A stretch of DNA of 33,723 nt from Lentisphaeria bacterium (GTDB lineage: Bacteria > Verrucomicrobiota > Lentisphaeria > Victivallales > Victivallaceae), in assembly GCA_022768375.1 (NCBI GenBank), contig JALEMG010000057.1, forward strand, positions 1-33,723, in the 5' to 3' direction. Below the pieces are notes generated by a model, which did no database searches, was not told the DNA's origin, and worked only from the letters and a program-made list of their open reading frames with translations. Made by a program: the position numbers and the translations under genes. Shown here piece after piece: positions 24,051-31,751 of the stretch; positions within the stretch are counted from its first letter, which is position 1, and every line of letters begins with the position of its first letter.

Positions 24051-25376
24051 TTACAGCAGTTCTCCGAACAGCGAAACTCCGCCCGCCCGGGTGATGCGCA
24101 CCTGCCGGAGCGCCCCGGGCCGGACGGATGCGTCCGGTTCAAAATGCACGACGAAATTGGTTCCGGTCCGTCCGGTCCAGCGGCCGATGTTGCGGGAACT
24201 TACGCCTTCGCACAGGACTTCCTGCGTCGTTCCGACCAGACCAGCCAGTTTCCGGCCGATCCGCTCCTGCAGGTCCGCCAGCAGAAGATTGTTCCGGCGC
24301 AGTTTTTCCTCCTCGCTCACCGTGTCTTCCAGACTGGCGGATTTCGCTCCCGGACGGGGGGAGTACTTGAAAATATAGGCCTGTTCGAAGCCGACTTCGT
24401 TCATCAGGTCCCGGGTCATGCGGAAATCGTCCTCGCTCTCTCCGGGAAATCCGACGATCACATCGGTGGAAAAGGTGAGTTCCGGGATGGCGCGGCGCAG
24501 TTCCGCCACTTTGTTCCGGTAGTCGGCGGCGGTATACTGCCGGTTCATTGCCTTGAGGATCCGGTCCGACCCCGACTGCAGCGGCAGATGGATGTTGTGA
24601 CAGACCTTGCGGCAGCGGACCAGCGCGGAAATCAGCCGCTCGTTGAAGTAACTGACGTAGGGCGACGTGTAACGGATGCGCTCCAGACCGGGGATTTCAT
24701 TCAGGGCCTCCAGCAACTCCGCGAAAGGCGAATGGTCGGGCGTGGGGGGACGGATGTCGCCGTTCAGCCCGTATGCGGCGACATTCTGTCCCAGCAGCAG
24801 AATTTCTCTGACCCCGGCGGCGGCAAGTTCCCGTGCTTCGGCGAGGATGGATTCCCGCGAACGGGAGACCTCCCGCCCCCGGACGTAGGGAACGATGCAG
24901 TAACTGCAGAACCGGTTGCACCCCCGGGTAATGGCGATCTGGGCGGACCATGAATTCCGTCCGTGCGCGCCCAGCATGTCGATTTCCTCCGGGGCGGCGG
25001 CGGTCTCCGCAAGTCGGACGCGGTCGGCGGCGATTTGCGCGATGATCTCCGGCGCCCGGTGGGTCTGGCCGGTGCCGAGGACGAAATCCAGATGGGGCAA
25101 TTCCGCCAGCAGTCGGTCGCCCAGCCGCTGAGCCATGCAGCCCATCACTCCGATGATGAGATCGGGGCGGTGTTGTTTTAGTTTCCGCATGTACCCGATC
25201 TTACCCTTGGCCTTGCGCTCCGCCGCGTCCCGGACGCTGCAGGTGTTGAAAAGCAGTACATCCGCGGCGTTTTCCTCTGCGACCAGAGTGTGACCGGCCT
25301 CGGTCAGCATCGCTCCGACGGCTTCGGAGTCGCGCTCGTTCATCTGACAGCCGTAAGTCTTGATGTGGATTTTCAT
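24051..25376 (-). CDS. miaB: tRNA-2-methylthio-N6-dimethylallyladenosine synthase
   Basis: 441 residues. Radical SAM enzyme that adds a methylthio group to i6A37 of tRNA. Seen: IKTYGCQMNERDSE with Cys10, and further cluster ligands Cys46 (FNTCSVRD) and Cys80 (VMGCMAQRLG) of the MTTase domain. The radical SAM CxxxCxxC is C153, C157 and C160 in ITRGCNRFCSYCIVPYVRG. The C-terminal TRAM domain is at about 380-441. ATG 25376 overlaps the proB stop by 4 nt (ATGA) and gives the canonical N-terminus. Confidence 0.97.
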   Translation of the reverse strand: MKIHIKTYGCQMNERDSEAVGAMLTEAGHTLVAEENAADVLLFNTCSVRDAAERKAKGKIGYMRKLKQHRPDLIIGVMGCMAQRLGDRLLAELPHLDFVLGTGQTHRAPEIIAQIAADRVRLAETAAAPEEIDMLGAHGRNSWSAQIAITRGCNRFCSYCIVPYVRGREVSRSRESILAEARELAAAGVREILLLGQNVAAYGLNGDIRPPTPDHSPFAELLEALNEIPGLERIRYTSPYVSYFNERLISALVRCRKVCHNIHLPLQSGSDRILKAMNRQYTAADYRNKVAELRRAIPELTFSTDVIVGFPGESEDDFRMTRDLMNEVGFEQAYIFKYSPRPGAKSASLEDTVSEEEKLRRNNLLLADLQERIGRKLAGLVGTTQEVLCEGVSSRNIGRWTGRTGTNFVVHFEPDASVRPGALRQVRITRAGGVSLFGELL

Positions 25377-26500
25377 GATTCGAGCAAAACCAGATTGTCC
25401 CGGTGGACGGCTTCGGTTTCCACCTCCGTGCCCAGCAGCGCCGTGATTTCGGCGGAGTGCTTGCGGCGGACGGCATTCAACTGTCCGGCGTCGAAATTCA
25501 CCAGCCCCCGGGCGATGACTCTGCCGTCCGGGGCGACGATCTCCACCGTGTCGCCCCGGCGGAAGGCGCCGGAAACCGCGGTCACTCCGGACGGAAGCAG
25601 ACTTTTGCCGCCGGAGATCACCGCTTCGGCCGCGCCGGAGTCGATGGCAAGTTGCCCGGACACCCGGCTGAAAAATCCGACCCAGCGCTTGCGCCCGGAC
25701 ACCCGGTGCTGGCGGGGGAGAAAAAGCGTTCCCGTATCGGCGGCGGCGAGCATTTCGCCGATCACGTCGGGACGGCGTCCGTCGGCGATCCACAGATACG
25801 CTCCTGCCGCGGTAGCCAGTTCCGCCGCGCGCAGTTTGGATGCCATGCCGCCGATGGAGAAGTTGCTGTCGTCGGTGCCGCCAGCCAGCGCTTTCAGGCG
25901 TTCCGTGACTTTGTCCACCACGGCGATCCGGTCCCCGAGCGAACCGTCTTCCCTGCGGTCGCGCAGCCCGTCCACCGTGGTCAGCAGAATGGTCAGATCC
26001 GCCCCGGTAACGCTGGTGAGCATACCCGCGAGCGTGTCGTTGTCGCCGAATTTCAGTTCATCCACGGAAACGGAGTCGTTTTCGTTGGCGATCGGCAGGA
26101 TGTCTCTTTCCCACAGGGCGTTGATGCAGTTCATGACGTTGAGGTAGCGGCTGCGGCTGCGCAAATCGGCGGCGGTCAGCAGCAGTTGCGCGACGCGGAA
26201 ACCGTACTTCTCCGCTTCCTCGGCGTAAATCGACATCAGTTTGGTCTGTCCCAGCGCCGCCAGCGCCTGCTTCTGGGCCAGTTCACCGGGACGGCGGGAA
26301 ACCCCGGCCAGTTCCATTCCCATGCCGACGGCGCCGGAGGAAACCAGCAGCACCTGCCGTCCGCTCTTTCGCAGTTCGGCGATGCCGCGAACCAGTTTGG
26401 CCACGGATTCCCGATCGATGAGCAGTCGGGTCCCCGCTTTGACGATGATTTGTCTGGCCGCGGCGATTGCCCCGCGGCGCAAGGTGATGTTGTCAGTCAT
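25373..26500 (-). CDS. proB: Glutamate 5-kinase
   Basis: 375 residues. First step of proline synthesis: glutamate plus ATP to glutamyl-5-phosphate. Seen: kinase domain with VSSGAVGMGMELAG, QALAALGQTKLM, ANENDSVSVDELKFGDNDTL and SIGGMASKLRAA, then a C-terminal PUA domain (about 290-375; LLPSGVTAVSGAFRRGDTVE). ATG 26500 is chosen over GTG 26542 because the promoter at 26559-26588 would leave only a 10-nt leader for the GTG. No proA is adjacent. Heads the nine-gene operon. Confidence 0.96.
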   Translation of the reverse strand: MTDNITLRRGAIAAARQIIVKAGTRLLIDRESVAKLVRGIAELRKSGRQVLLVSSGAVGMGMELAGVSRRPGELAQKQALAALGQTKLMSIYAEEAEKYGFRVAQLLLTAADLRSRSRYLNVMNCINALWERDILPIANENDSVSVDELKFGDNDTLAGMLTSVTGADLTILLTTVDGLRDRREDGSLGDRIAVVDKVTERLKALAGGTDDSNFSIGGMASKLRAAELATAAGAYLWIADGRRPDVIGEMLAAADTGTLFLPRQHRVSGRKRWVGFFSRVSGQLAIDSGAAEAVISGGKSLLPSGVTAVSGAFRRGDTVEIVAPDGRVIARGLVNFDAGQLNAVRRKHSAEITALLGTEVETEAVHRDNLVLLES

Positions 26501-26558
26501 GATCGTTCCGAAATTCCGTTTGAGGTGCAGAAATCTCTCCACAATACCATCGCCGTAT

Positions 26559-26588
26559 AATATACCGCCTTCGGGGGGGCTTTTTCAA
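26559..26588 (-). promoter_or_regulatory. Promoter of the proB operon
   Basis: Minus strand TTGAAA (26583-26588), 18 bp, TATATT (26559-26564), with GG preceding the -10 box as in several other promoters here. It probably drives nine genes down to 19327; I found no convincing internal terminator. Confidence 0.6.
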
Positions 26589-26608
26589 TCCGCTTCAGTG
26601 CGCAGGGC

Positions 26609-26629
26609 AAAAAAAAACCGTTTTTTTTT
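26609..26629. repeat. A9-CCG-T9 perfect hairpin
   Basis: Nine A (26609-26617), CCG, nine T (26621-26629): a perfect 9-bp A:T inverted repeat between the divergent proB and zinc-ribbon promoters, ending 10 bp before the -35 box of the latter. It may act as an UP-type element or a weak bidirectional terminator. Confidence 0.75.
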
Positions 26630-26639
26630 ATAACTTCAT

Positions 26640-26667
26640 TTGAAAAAAACAAAAACCTCAATATAGT
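26640..26667 (+). promoter_or_regulatory. Promoter of the acidic zinc-ribbon gene
   Basis: TTGAAA (26640-26645), 16 bp, TATAGT (26662-26667), about 48 bp upstream of ATG 26715. The same two hexamers occur in the pseudopilin promoter. Confidence 0.62.
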
Positions 26668-26714
26668 ACCTTTTTGATAACTCTGGCGGTCAATGTACGG
26701 AGAAGGAATGATTT

Positions 26715-27074
26715 ATGGCTACGGTTTGTCCCTATTGCAACATGGAGGTCCGCGAAAGCGCGATTGAAGCCGAGGACGGCTGCTGTCCGGAGTGCGGCGC
26801 GCAGATCACCGCGGCGAGTACCCTGCTGGATGATCCGGACGGGGAGTTTTCCGAATACGAAGAAGACACCGAGGATGTGTTCAGTGATTTGGACGACGAG
26901 GATGACGACGGGCACGACTTCTCCCGCCGCGATCTGGATGACGACGATATCTTCGGCGACGACGATTTGGACGGCGAATTCGACGAGGACCTGGACGGCG
27001 AATTTGACGACGAGGAGATGTTTGACGACGAGGACCTGGACGAAGCCGGGGCCGAGGATGACGACGAACGGTGA
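26715..27074 (+). CDS. Small zinc-ribbon protein with hyperacidic tail
   Basis: 119 residues. Seen: CPYC (C5, C8) and CCPEC (C23/C24, C27), a probable zinc ribbon, followed from about residue 39 by a tail made mostly of Asp and Glu with quasi-repeats such as DDLDGEFDEDLDGEFDDEE. AGAAGGA ends 7 nt before ATG 26715. It is monocistronic with its own promoter and strong terminator. I do not recognise the family. The tail would be disordered and strongly negative; DNA mimicry, binding of a basic protein (ribosomal, histone-like) or cation binding are guesses. The low complexity means most of the coding evidence rests on the N-terminal motif and the expression signals. Confidence 0.72.
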   Translation: MATVCPYCNMEVRESAIEAEDGCCPECGAQITAASTLLDDPDGEFSEYEEDTEDVFSDLDDEDDDGHDFSRRDLDDDDIFGDDDLDGEFDEDLDGEFDDEEMFDDEDLDEAGAEDDDER

Positions 27075-27099
27075 TTCCGGTCCTTCGCGGTGAATCCCG

Positions 27100-27131
27100 T
27101 CAGGCGGAACCCTCCGCCTGATTTTTTTTTT
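27100..27131 (+). terminator. Rho-independent terminator of the acidic zinc-ribbon gene
   Basis: Perfect 9-bp stem TCAGGCGGA (27100-27108) / TCCGCCTGA (27113-27121) with a 4-nt loop, followed by ten T. Confidence 0.92.
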
Positions 27132-27348
27132 GCCCGATCCGCGCCGGCACGGCGGTCGGTTACGGTTTCCGGTGAAAACGCCTGTGTTTCGGATACGAAC
27201 AAAGGGGCATATGCGGCGAATGTCGCGGATCAAAGTCGTCCCGCGACTCCCGACCGGGTCAAACATCCGCCGGAGGAACGGCGCTTCGCAGGGCGAAGGC
27301 ACCCTTCGGACGCTCACAGACATGCGGCCGGGGCATTGTTGTGTCGTT

Positions 27349-29250
27349 TCAACGGGCCGGGGTGCGGTCGAGGAACATCGCCAGCACCAGCAGGTCCCAC
27401 AGCAGATATCCGAAGTCGTATCCCTGCTGATGCAGTTCCCAGTATTTGCGGAGGACTTCGGCGCGGATGAAACCGTCTTTCACCAGCCGGGACTGGAAAA
27501 GTCTGTCCTCAACCGGCGTTTTCCAGTTTCCGCGCAGCCATGCCGCGATCGGTACGCCGAAACCGCGTTTCGGACGCTTCAGCAGTTCCGGGGTGATGAA
27601 TTCCGGGAATGCGGCGCACAGAATGTATTTGCGGCGCTTGGCGGAGAGTTTGTACTCCATCGGCAGCCGGGAGGCGAACTCCACCACCGCCCGATCCAGA
27701 AACGGACTGCGCAATTCCAGCGCGTTGGCCATGGATGCCGTGTCCGCTTTGGGCAGGATATCGCAGGGCAAATAGGTGCGCAGGTCCAATTCCCCCAGTT
27801 TCTCCACCTTGTCCCGGGCGATGAGTTCCCAGTTGATGGAGGTGAAGCACTCCGAGGAACTCCTTTCGGCCAGATCCGCCATGGCGGGGCCGTACAACTC
27901 CTTTTTCAGATTCTCCGGGCAACGGTCCAGCAGGTTGAAATATCCCACGTCCTCCGGCGCGGCGAAAAGTTTGAGCAGACGGCGGATCCTGCCGCTTTTA
28001 CTGCGTTCCCCGTGGTTTGGGAAAAGCGCGGCCAGTCCGCCGAACACTACTTTGCGGACACTTTGGGGCAGGACGTAGACTCTCTCCGCATAGCGCATCG
28101 CCAGATATCGCTCGTATCCGGCGAAAATCTCGTCCGCGCCGTCGCCGCTCAGTGCCACCGTGACCTTTTCCCGCGCAAATCGGCTCAACAGAAAAAGCGG
28201 CAGCGCCGACGCGTCCGCAAACGGTTCGCCGAAGTGGGCAAACACCTTCTCCGCCAGAGCGAAATCATCCGGATGGATCTCCCGCTCATGGTGCCGCAGA
28301 TTGCCGCCGGAAACTTTATTGATGATCTCCGCGGACCGCCGGGCAGCGTCCCTTTCGTCGTAGGACGCGGCGTTGAATGCGGCCGTAAAAGCGTCGCACG
28401 GTGCCGGGTACATCAGTTTCGCGGCGATGCCGGTGACGATGCAGGAATCGACTCCGCCGGACAGGAACGTCCCCAGCGGCACGTCCGCCGCCAGCCGCTT
28501 CTCCACGGCTTTTTCCACCAGTTTACGCAGTTCCGCCGTGGCGGAATTCATGGTCAGCGTGGTGTTCTTGATGGAAAAATCCGCCTGCCAGTAACAGCGG
28601 ATGGAGATTTGGGAATGCTCCAGATTCTGTTCCAGCAAATGCCCCGGCGGCAGTTTCCTGACGTGCTTAAACGCGGTATCCGGCTGAGGTATGTACTGGA
28701 GTGAAAGGTAGTTGTGCAGAGACTCCCGGGCCAGTTCCCAGGGAAATGCCGGATGCTGCCGCAGTCCGTCCAGTTCACTGGCAAACACCAGCGTATCGCC
28801 GTCCATGAAATAAAACAGCGGCTTCTGTCCCAGCCGGTCCCGGGCCAGCAGCAGTTTTTTGCGGGCGATGTCGTAGATGGCAAAGGCGAACATGCCGTCC
28901 AGATAGTTGACACACTCGCCGCCGTACATTTCGTAAAGATGGATAAGGGTCTCCGTGTCGGATTCCGTGTGGAAGGTATGCCCGTAATCCGCAAGTTTGG
29001 TCCGCAGCGCCCGGAAATTATAGATCTCGCCATTCAGGACCACCGCCAGCCGCCCGTTTTTGCTGAGCATGGGCTGGTGGCCGCCGGCCAGGTCGATGAC
29101 CGACAGCCGGCAATGTCCCAGCACGGCGTTTTCGCACTCGAAAATCCCTTCATCGTCCGGGCCGCGATGCCGCTGGGCCCGCACCATGTCCCGGACGATA
29201 TCGCTCACCGGTTTTCCGTGAGTGTTGACAATCCCGGAGATCGCACACAT
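27349..29250 (-). CDS. asnB: Asparagine synthase (glutamine-hydrolysing)
   Basis: 633 residues. Makes asparagine from aspartate, glutamine and ATP. Seen: MCAISGIVN with Cys2, the glutaminase nucleophile; QRHRGPDDEGIF; LNGEIYNFRALR; then the synthetase domain with VPLGTFLSGGVDSCIV (PP-loop SGGxDS), ALSGDGADEIFAGYERY and LELRSPFLDRAVVEFA. Length matches the longer AsnB/AsnO class rather than E. coli AsnB. In that class some members modify wall or secreted peptides, or make surface polysaccharide, instead of free asparagine; the sequence alone does not settle this. The start is fixed by Cys2. Monocistronic and divergent from tsaE. Confidence 0.93.
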   Translation of the reverse strand: MCAISGIVNTHGKPVSDIVRDMVRAQRHRGPDDEGIFECENAVLGHCRLSVIDLAGGHQPMLSKNGRLAVVLNGEIYNFRALRTKLADYGHTFHTESDTETLIHLYEMYGGECVNYLDGMFAFAIYDIARKKLLLARDRLGQKPLFYFMDGDTLVFASELDGLRQHPAFPWELARESLHNYLSLQYIPQPDTAFKHVRKLPPGHLLEQNLEHSQISIRCYWQADFSIKNTTLTMNSATAELRKLVEKAVEKRLAADVPLGTFLSGGVDSCIVTGIAAKLMYPAPCDAFTAAFNAASYDERDAARRSAEIINKVSGGNLRHHEREIHPDDFALAEKVFAHFGEPFADASALPLFLLSRFAREKVTVALSGDGADEIFAGYERYLAMRYAERVYVLPQSVRKVVFGGLAALFPNHGERSKSGRIRRLLKLFAAPEDVGYFNLLDRCPENLKKELYGPAMADLAERSSSECFTSINWELIARDKVEKLGELDLRTYLPCDILPKADTASMANALELRSPFLDRAVVEFASRLPMEYKLSAKRRKYILCAAFPEFITPELLKRPKRGFGVPIAAWLRGNWKTPVEDRLFQSRLVKDGFIRAEVLRKYWELHQQGYDFGYLLWDLLVLAMFLDRTPAR

Positions 29251-29295
29251 ACCGCACTGCCGCCTTCCGTGTTGAAAATCAATGTATATGCTCGT

Positions 29296-29324
29296 AAGAT
29301 ACCACGGGAAAACATTTTTTTCAA
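29296..29324 (-). promoter_or_regulatory. asnB promoter
   Basis: Minus strand TTGAAA (29319-29324), 17 bp, TATCTT (29296-29301), leaving a leader of about 40 nt to ATG 29250. Confidence 0.65.
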
Positions 29325-29341
29325 GCGTATTCGCGCTTGAA
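29320..29341. repeat. 8-bp inverted repeat joining the two divergent -35 boxes
   Basis: TTCAAGCG (29320-29327), 6-bp spacer, CGCTTGAA (29334-29341). Each arm contains most of one -35 box, so a dimeric regulator here would block both asnB and tsaE. Two TTGAA boxes facing each other give part of this symmetry by themselves. Confidence 0.6.
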
Positions 29342-29365
29342 TTAACGATTTTGCGGTGGTATATT
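29337..29365 (+). promoter_or_regulatory. tsaE operon promoter
   Basis: TTGAAT (29337-29342), 17 bp, TATATT (29360-29365), about 35 bp before ATG 29400. Confidence 0.66.
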
Positions 29366-29399
29366 CAGACCCCGACAGAAATTTCAACTCGGAGCGGCG

Positions 29400-29834
29400 A
29401 TGAAAAGCACAATACGGAAGATCATTTCCGGATCGGAAGCGGAGACCGAGAAGTTCGCCGGAGAACTGGCCGGAGAGTTGCTTCCCGGTTCCATCGTGAC
29501 GCTGCGGGGGGACCTCGGCGCGGGCAAGACCGTCTTCGCCCGGGGATTCGCCCGGGGACTCGGTATTACGGAGCCGGTTTCCAGTCCCACGTACACGATC
29601 GTGCAGGAATACGCGCTGTGCGGGGGAGGGCGGCTGTACCATTTGGACCTTTACCGGATCGGTTCGCCGGAGGCGGCGCTCGCATTCGGCGTGGACGAGT
29701 TTTTCGACGACGACAACGCCTTCACGCTGGTGGAATGGGCCGAACGGATCGCCGGGATCATCCCTCAAAACGCCGTAGAGGTAACGATCCGGCACCTCGG
29801 CGAGACGGAACGGGAAATTGCGGTACGGCGGTAA
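29400..29834 (+). CDS. tsaE: tRNA t6A biosynthesis ATPase TsaE
   Basis: 144 residues. Cytosolic P-loop ATPase that works with TsaB and TsaD to install threonylcarbamoyl on A37 of ANN-decoding tRNAs. Seen: Walker A GDLGAGKT (37-44), PVSSPTYTIVQEY, LYHLDLYRIGSPE and the FTLVEWAERI motif. Length is normal. GGAG (29391-29394) lies 5 nt before the ATG. No tsaB or tsaD nearby. The last codons overlap the next gene if its TTG start is right. Confidence 0.95.
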   Translation: MKSTIRKIISGSEAETEKFAGELAGELLPGSIVTLRGDLGAGKTVFARGFARGLGITEPVSSPTYTIVQEYALCGGGRLYHLDLYRIGSPEAALAFGVDEFFDDDNAFTLVEWAERIAGIIPQNAVEVTIRHLGETEREIAVRR

Positions 29835-30468
29835 GATTTCTTCCTTGCCGCCCCGTTTCTGGCTGCGGATATGGGTGCTGGCGGCGATCGTGCTGTTTTT
29901 TCCTTCAGTACTGATCGGCGCCGGCTTGTCTCCGGCATGGGCGATGGCGGCAACCGGGATCTGCGGCGTCGCTACGGCGGTGTTTCCGCTTCGATCCAGC
30001 GGCATTCGGCCTCTGTCCCTCCGGACCGCATTTCAATGCGCATGGTATACCGTCTGGCTGATCCTTTTCTCCTCCATTGCGGTGGCGGCCGCCAAACTGC
30101 TGCTGCGGAAATGCGGTGTCCCGTTTCCCGAGAGACAACCGCTGGCGGAGACCATTTCCGGCAGTCCGGTCGCGGACGCGGTCCTGTTGTTCCTCGCCGT
30201 ATGCGTACTCATTCCCTTCGTGGAGGAAGTTTTGTTCCGGCGGCTGATCTTCCGGGCATGGCACAAGGCGCATCCGGGATCGGCATGGCTCGGAACGTCG
30301 CTGCTGTTCGCCGCCGTACACGGATATCTGCCCGGATTGCCCGGTCTGTTCATTCTGGGGTGCGGATTCCAATATCTCTACCTGCGGCATCGGAATCTTG
30401 CCGCGGCGATCCTCGCTCACAGTCTGGTCAATATGTTTGCCTTCGGAATCAGTGTTTTGATAAGGTGA
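29818..30468 (+). CDS. CPBP (CAAX-type) intramembrane metalloprotease
   Basis: About 216 residues. Multi-pass membrane protein with the three family motifs: FVEEVLFRRLIF (EExxxR, E136-E137 and R141), FAAVHGYLPG (His168) and AHSLVNMFAFG (HxxxN, H201 and N205). No ATG is in a suitable place. TTG 29818, overlapping tsaE by 17 nt, or TTG 29845 are the candidate starts, so the N-terminus is uncertain by about 9 residues. Family members cleave membrane substrates, process bacteriocins or give self-immunity; here the role is unknown. Co-transcribed with tsaE and marC. Confidence 0.88.
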   Translation: MRYGGKISSLPPRFWLRIWVLAAIVLFFPSVLIGAGLSPAWAMAATGICGVATAVFPLRSSGIRPLSLRTAFQCAWYTVWLILFSSIAVAAAKLLLRKCGVPFPERQPLAETISGSPVADAVLLFLAVCVLIPFVEEVLFRRLIFRAWHKAHPGSAWLGTSLLFAAVHGYLPGLPGLFILGCGFQYLYLRHRNLAAAILAHSLVNMFAFGISVLIR

Positions 30469-30484
30469 TCAAGTGGAGAATTTC

Positions 30485-31090
30485 ATGACTTTTCTGGAAA
30501 ACGCCATGTATTTCATGGCGCTGATCAATCCCGCCAGCAAAATCTTTTTTCTGTCGGCCCAGCAGCCCTCTCTGTCCCGGGAGGAGATACGGCGCGTTTC
30601 GATGCGGGCCACTCTGTTCGCGCTGGTCATTCTGCTCGGATGCAGTCTGGGCGGCAATTTCGTGCTGGAGCATATTTTCCGGGTCAAGGTTTACGCGCTG
30701 CAGTTGTCGGGCGGTCTGGTCCTCCTCTTTTCCGGTATGGCCGCGGTGCAGAAGGGGGTGTTCTATCACGACCCGGACAGCAGAAAACATCCGTCCTGCG
30801 ACGAGATTTCCGTGGTGCCGCTGGCCGCTCCGCTGATCGCCGGACCGGGAACTATTGCCGCGACCATTTCGTTCTCGATGCAGTTCGGCACCTTGTCCAC
30901 GATGCTGTCGCTGTGCGTCGCGCTGGCGGTCAATTTGCTGCTGATGCTGACGAGCCGGGAGATTTCCCGGGTGCTGGAATTCTTTGTTTTCGTCGGGCCG
31001 GTCATCCGGCTGACCGGCCTGATCGTCATGGCGGTGGCCATGCAGATGATGCTGTCCGGGATCGGAACTTTTATCACCGCGTACCGTTGA
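30485..31090 (+). CDS. marC: MarC family integral membrane protein
   Basis: 201 residues from ATG 30485 with GGAG at 30475-30478; GTG 30473 is an alternative. About six transmembrane helices. Seen: FMALINPASKIFFLSA (family N-terminal N-P motif), LQLSGGLVLLFSGMAAVQ, SVVPLAAPLIAGPGTIAATI (the signature PLA.P.i.GPG) and GLIVMAVAMQMMLSGI. The MarC/YchE/YhgN family is conserved but has no settled function; early links to antibiotic resistance were not upheld. Its last 17 bp overlap the end of the convergent HAD gene. Confidence 0.9.
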   Translation: MTFLENAMYFMALINPASKIFFLSAQQPSLSREEIRRVSMRATLFALVILLGCSLGGNFVLEHIFRVKVYALQLSGGLVLLFSGMAAVQKGVFYHDPDSRKHPSCDEISVVPLAAPLIAGPGTIAATISFSMQFGTLSTMLSLCVALAVNLLLMLTSREISRVLEFFVFVGPVIRLTGLIVMAVAMQMMLSGIGTFITAYR

Positions 31091-31748
31091 GCGGGCGGAG
31101 GCGGCGGAGTTCGTCCGGCGCGTGAATGAGAAAATCCGGCTCGGCCGCGGCCAGTTTTTCCGCGTTGCCGTAGCCCCATGTCACCGCGCAGGTCGTCAGA
31201 CCGTGAACGCGCCCGGAGCGAATGTCGATCTCCGTGTCTCCCACCATCAGGATCCGGGAGGGGAGGGGGGCGCAGGAGACCCGGAGCGCGATGCCGACCA
31301 GTTCCGTCTTGGTCAGCGGCGTCTCCGGAGATACGGCATCCGGCGTGAACAGACCGGAGCACAGTTCCGTAAGACCGAATTTCCGCACCAGTTTCAGCGC
31401 CGGCTTGTACCGCTTGTTGGTGACAATATAGATTTTGCAGCCGTCATGGGCCAATTCGGACATCGCCTCGATCATGCCGGGATAGGGCAGGGCGGAGTAG
31501 TCATCCGCGTCGTCGTAGAACCGCTTGTAAGCCGCCATGATCTCCTGAAGTTGCGTTTCCGATGCCTCCGGAAACAGTTTCTTTGCGGTGTCGGGCAGGG
31601 ACGGGCCGACCCGGAAGATGGAGTCGAACCTCGCGCAACTCAGCCCGAGTTCGGCAAAACCGGACAGCCACGCACCGCGAATATCCCGCTCCGTGTCGCC
31701 GATGGTCCCGTCGAAATCGAAAAAAATGCTGTAAAACTGTCTGTCCAT
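31074..31748 (-). CDS. HAD-superfamily hydrolase, phosphoglycolate phosphatase-like
   Basis: 224 residues. Seen: motif I FFDFDGTIGDTE (nucleophile D11, acid D13), motif II IYIVTNKRY, motif III Lys in PLTKTELV and motif IV LMVGDTEIDIRSG. A helical cap follows motif I (about 17-85), as in Gph/PpaX-type enzymes acting on small phosphate esters; the substrate is unresolved. Lies 3 nt after the SIMPL-domain gene, third in the fabD operon. Its C-terminal 17 bp overlap marC tail-to-tail. Confidence 0.88.
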   Translation of the reverse strand: MDRQFYSIFFDFDGTIGDTERDIRGAWLSGFAELGLSCARFDSIFRVGPSLPDTAKKLFPEASETQLQEIMAAYKRFYDDADDYSALPYPGMIEAMSELAHDGCKIYIVTNKRYKPALKLVRKFGLTELCSGLFTPDAVSPETPLTKTELVGIALRVSCAPLPSRILMVGDTEIDIRSGRVHGLTTCAVTWGYGNAEKLAAAEPDFLIHAPDELRRLRPLNGTR

Positions 31749-31751
31749 GCT

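Noticed and set aside
23151-24953. 600-codon plus-strand open frame opposite rhomboid and miaB
   Set aside because: Both minus-strand genes have complete catalytic motifs; the plus frame has none.
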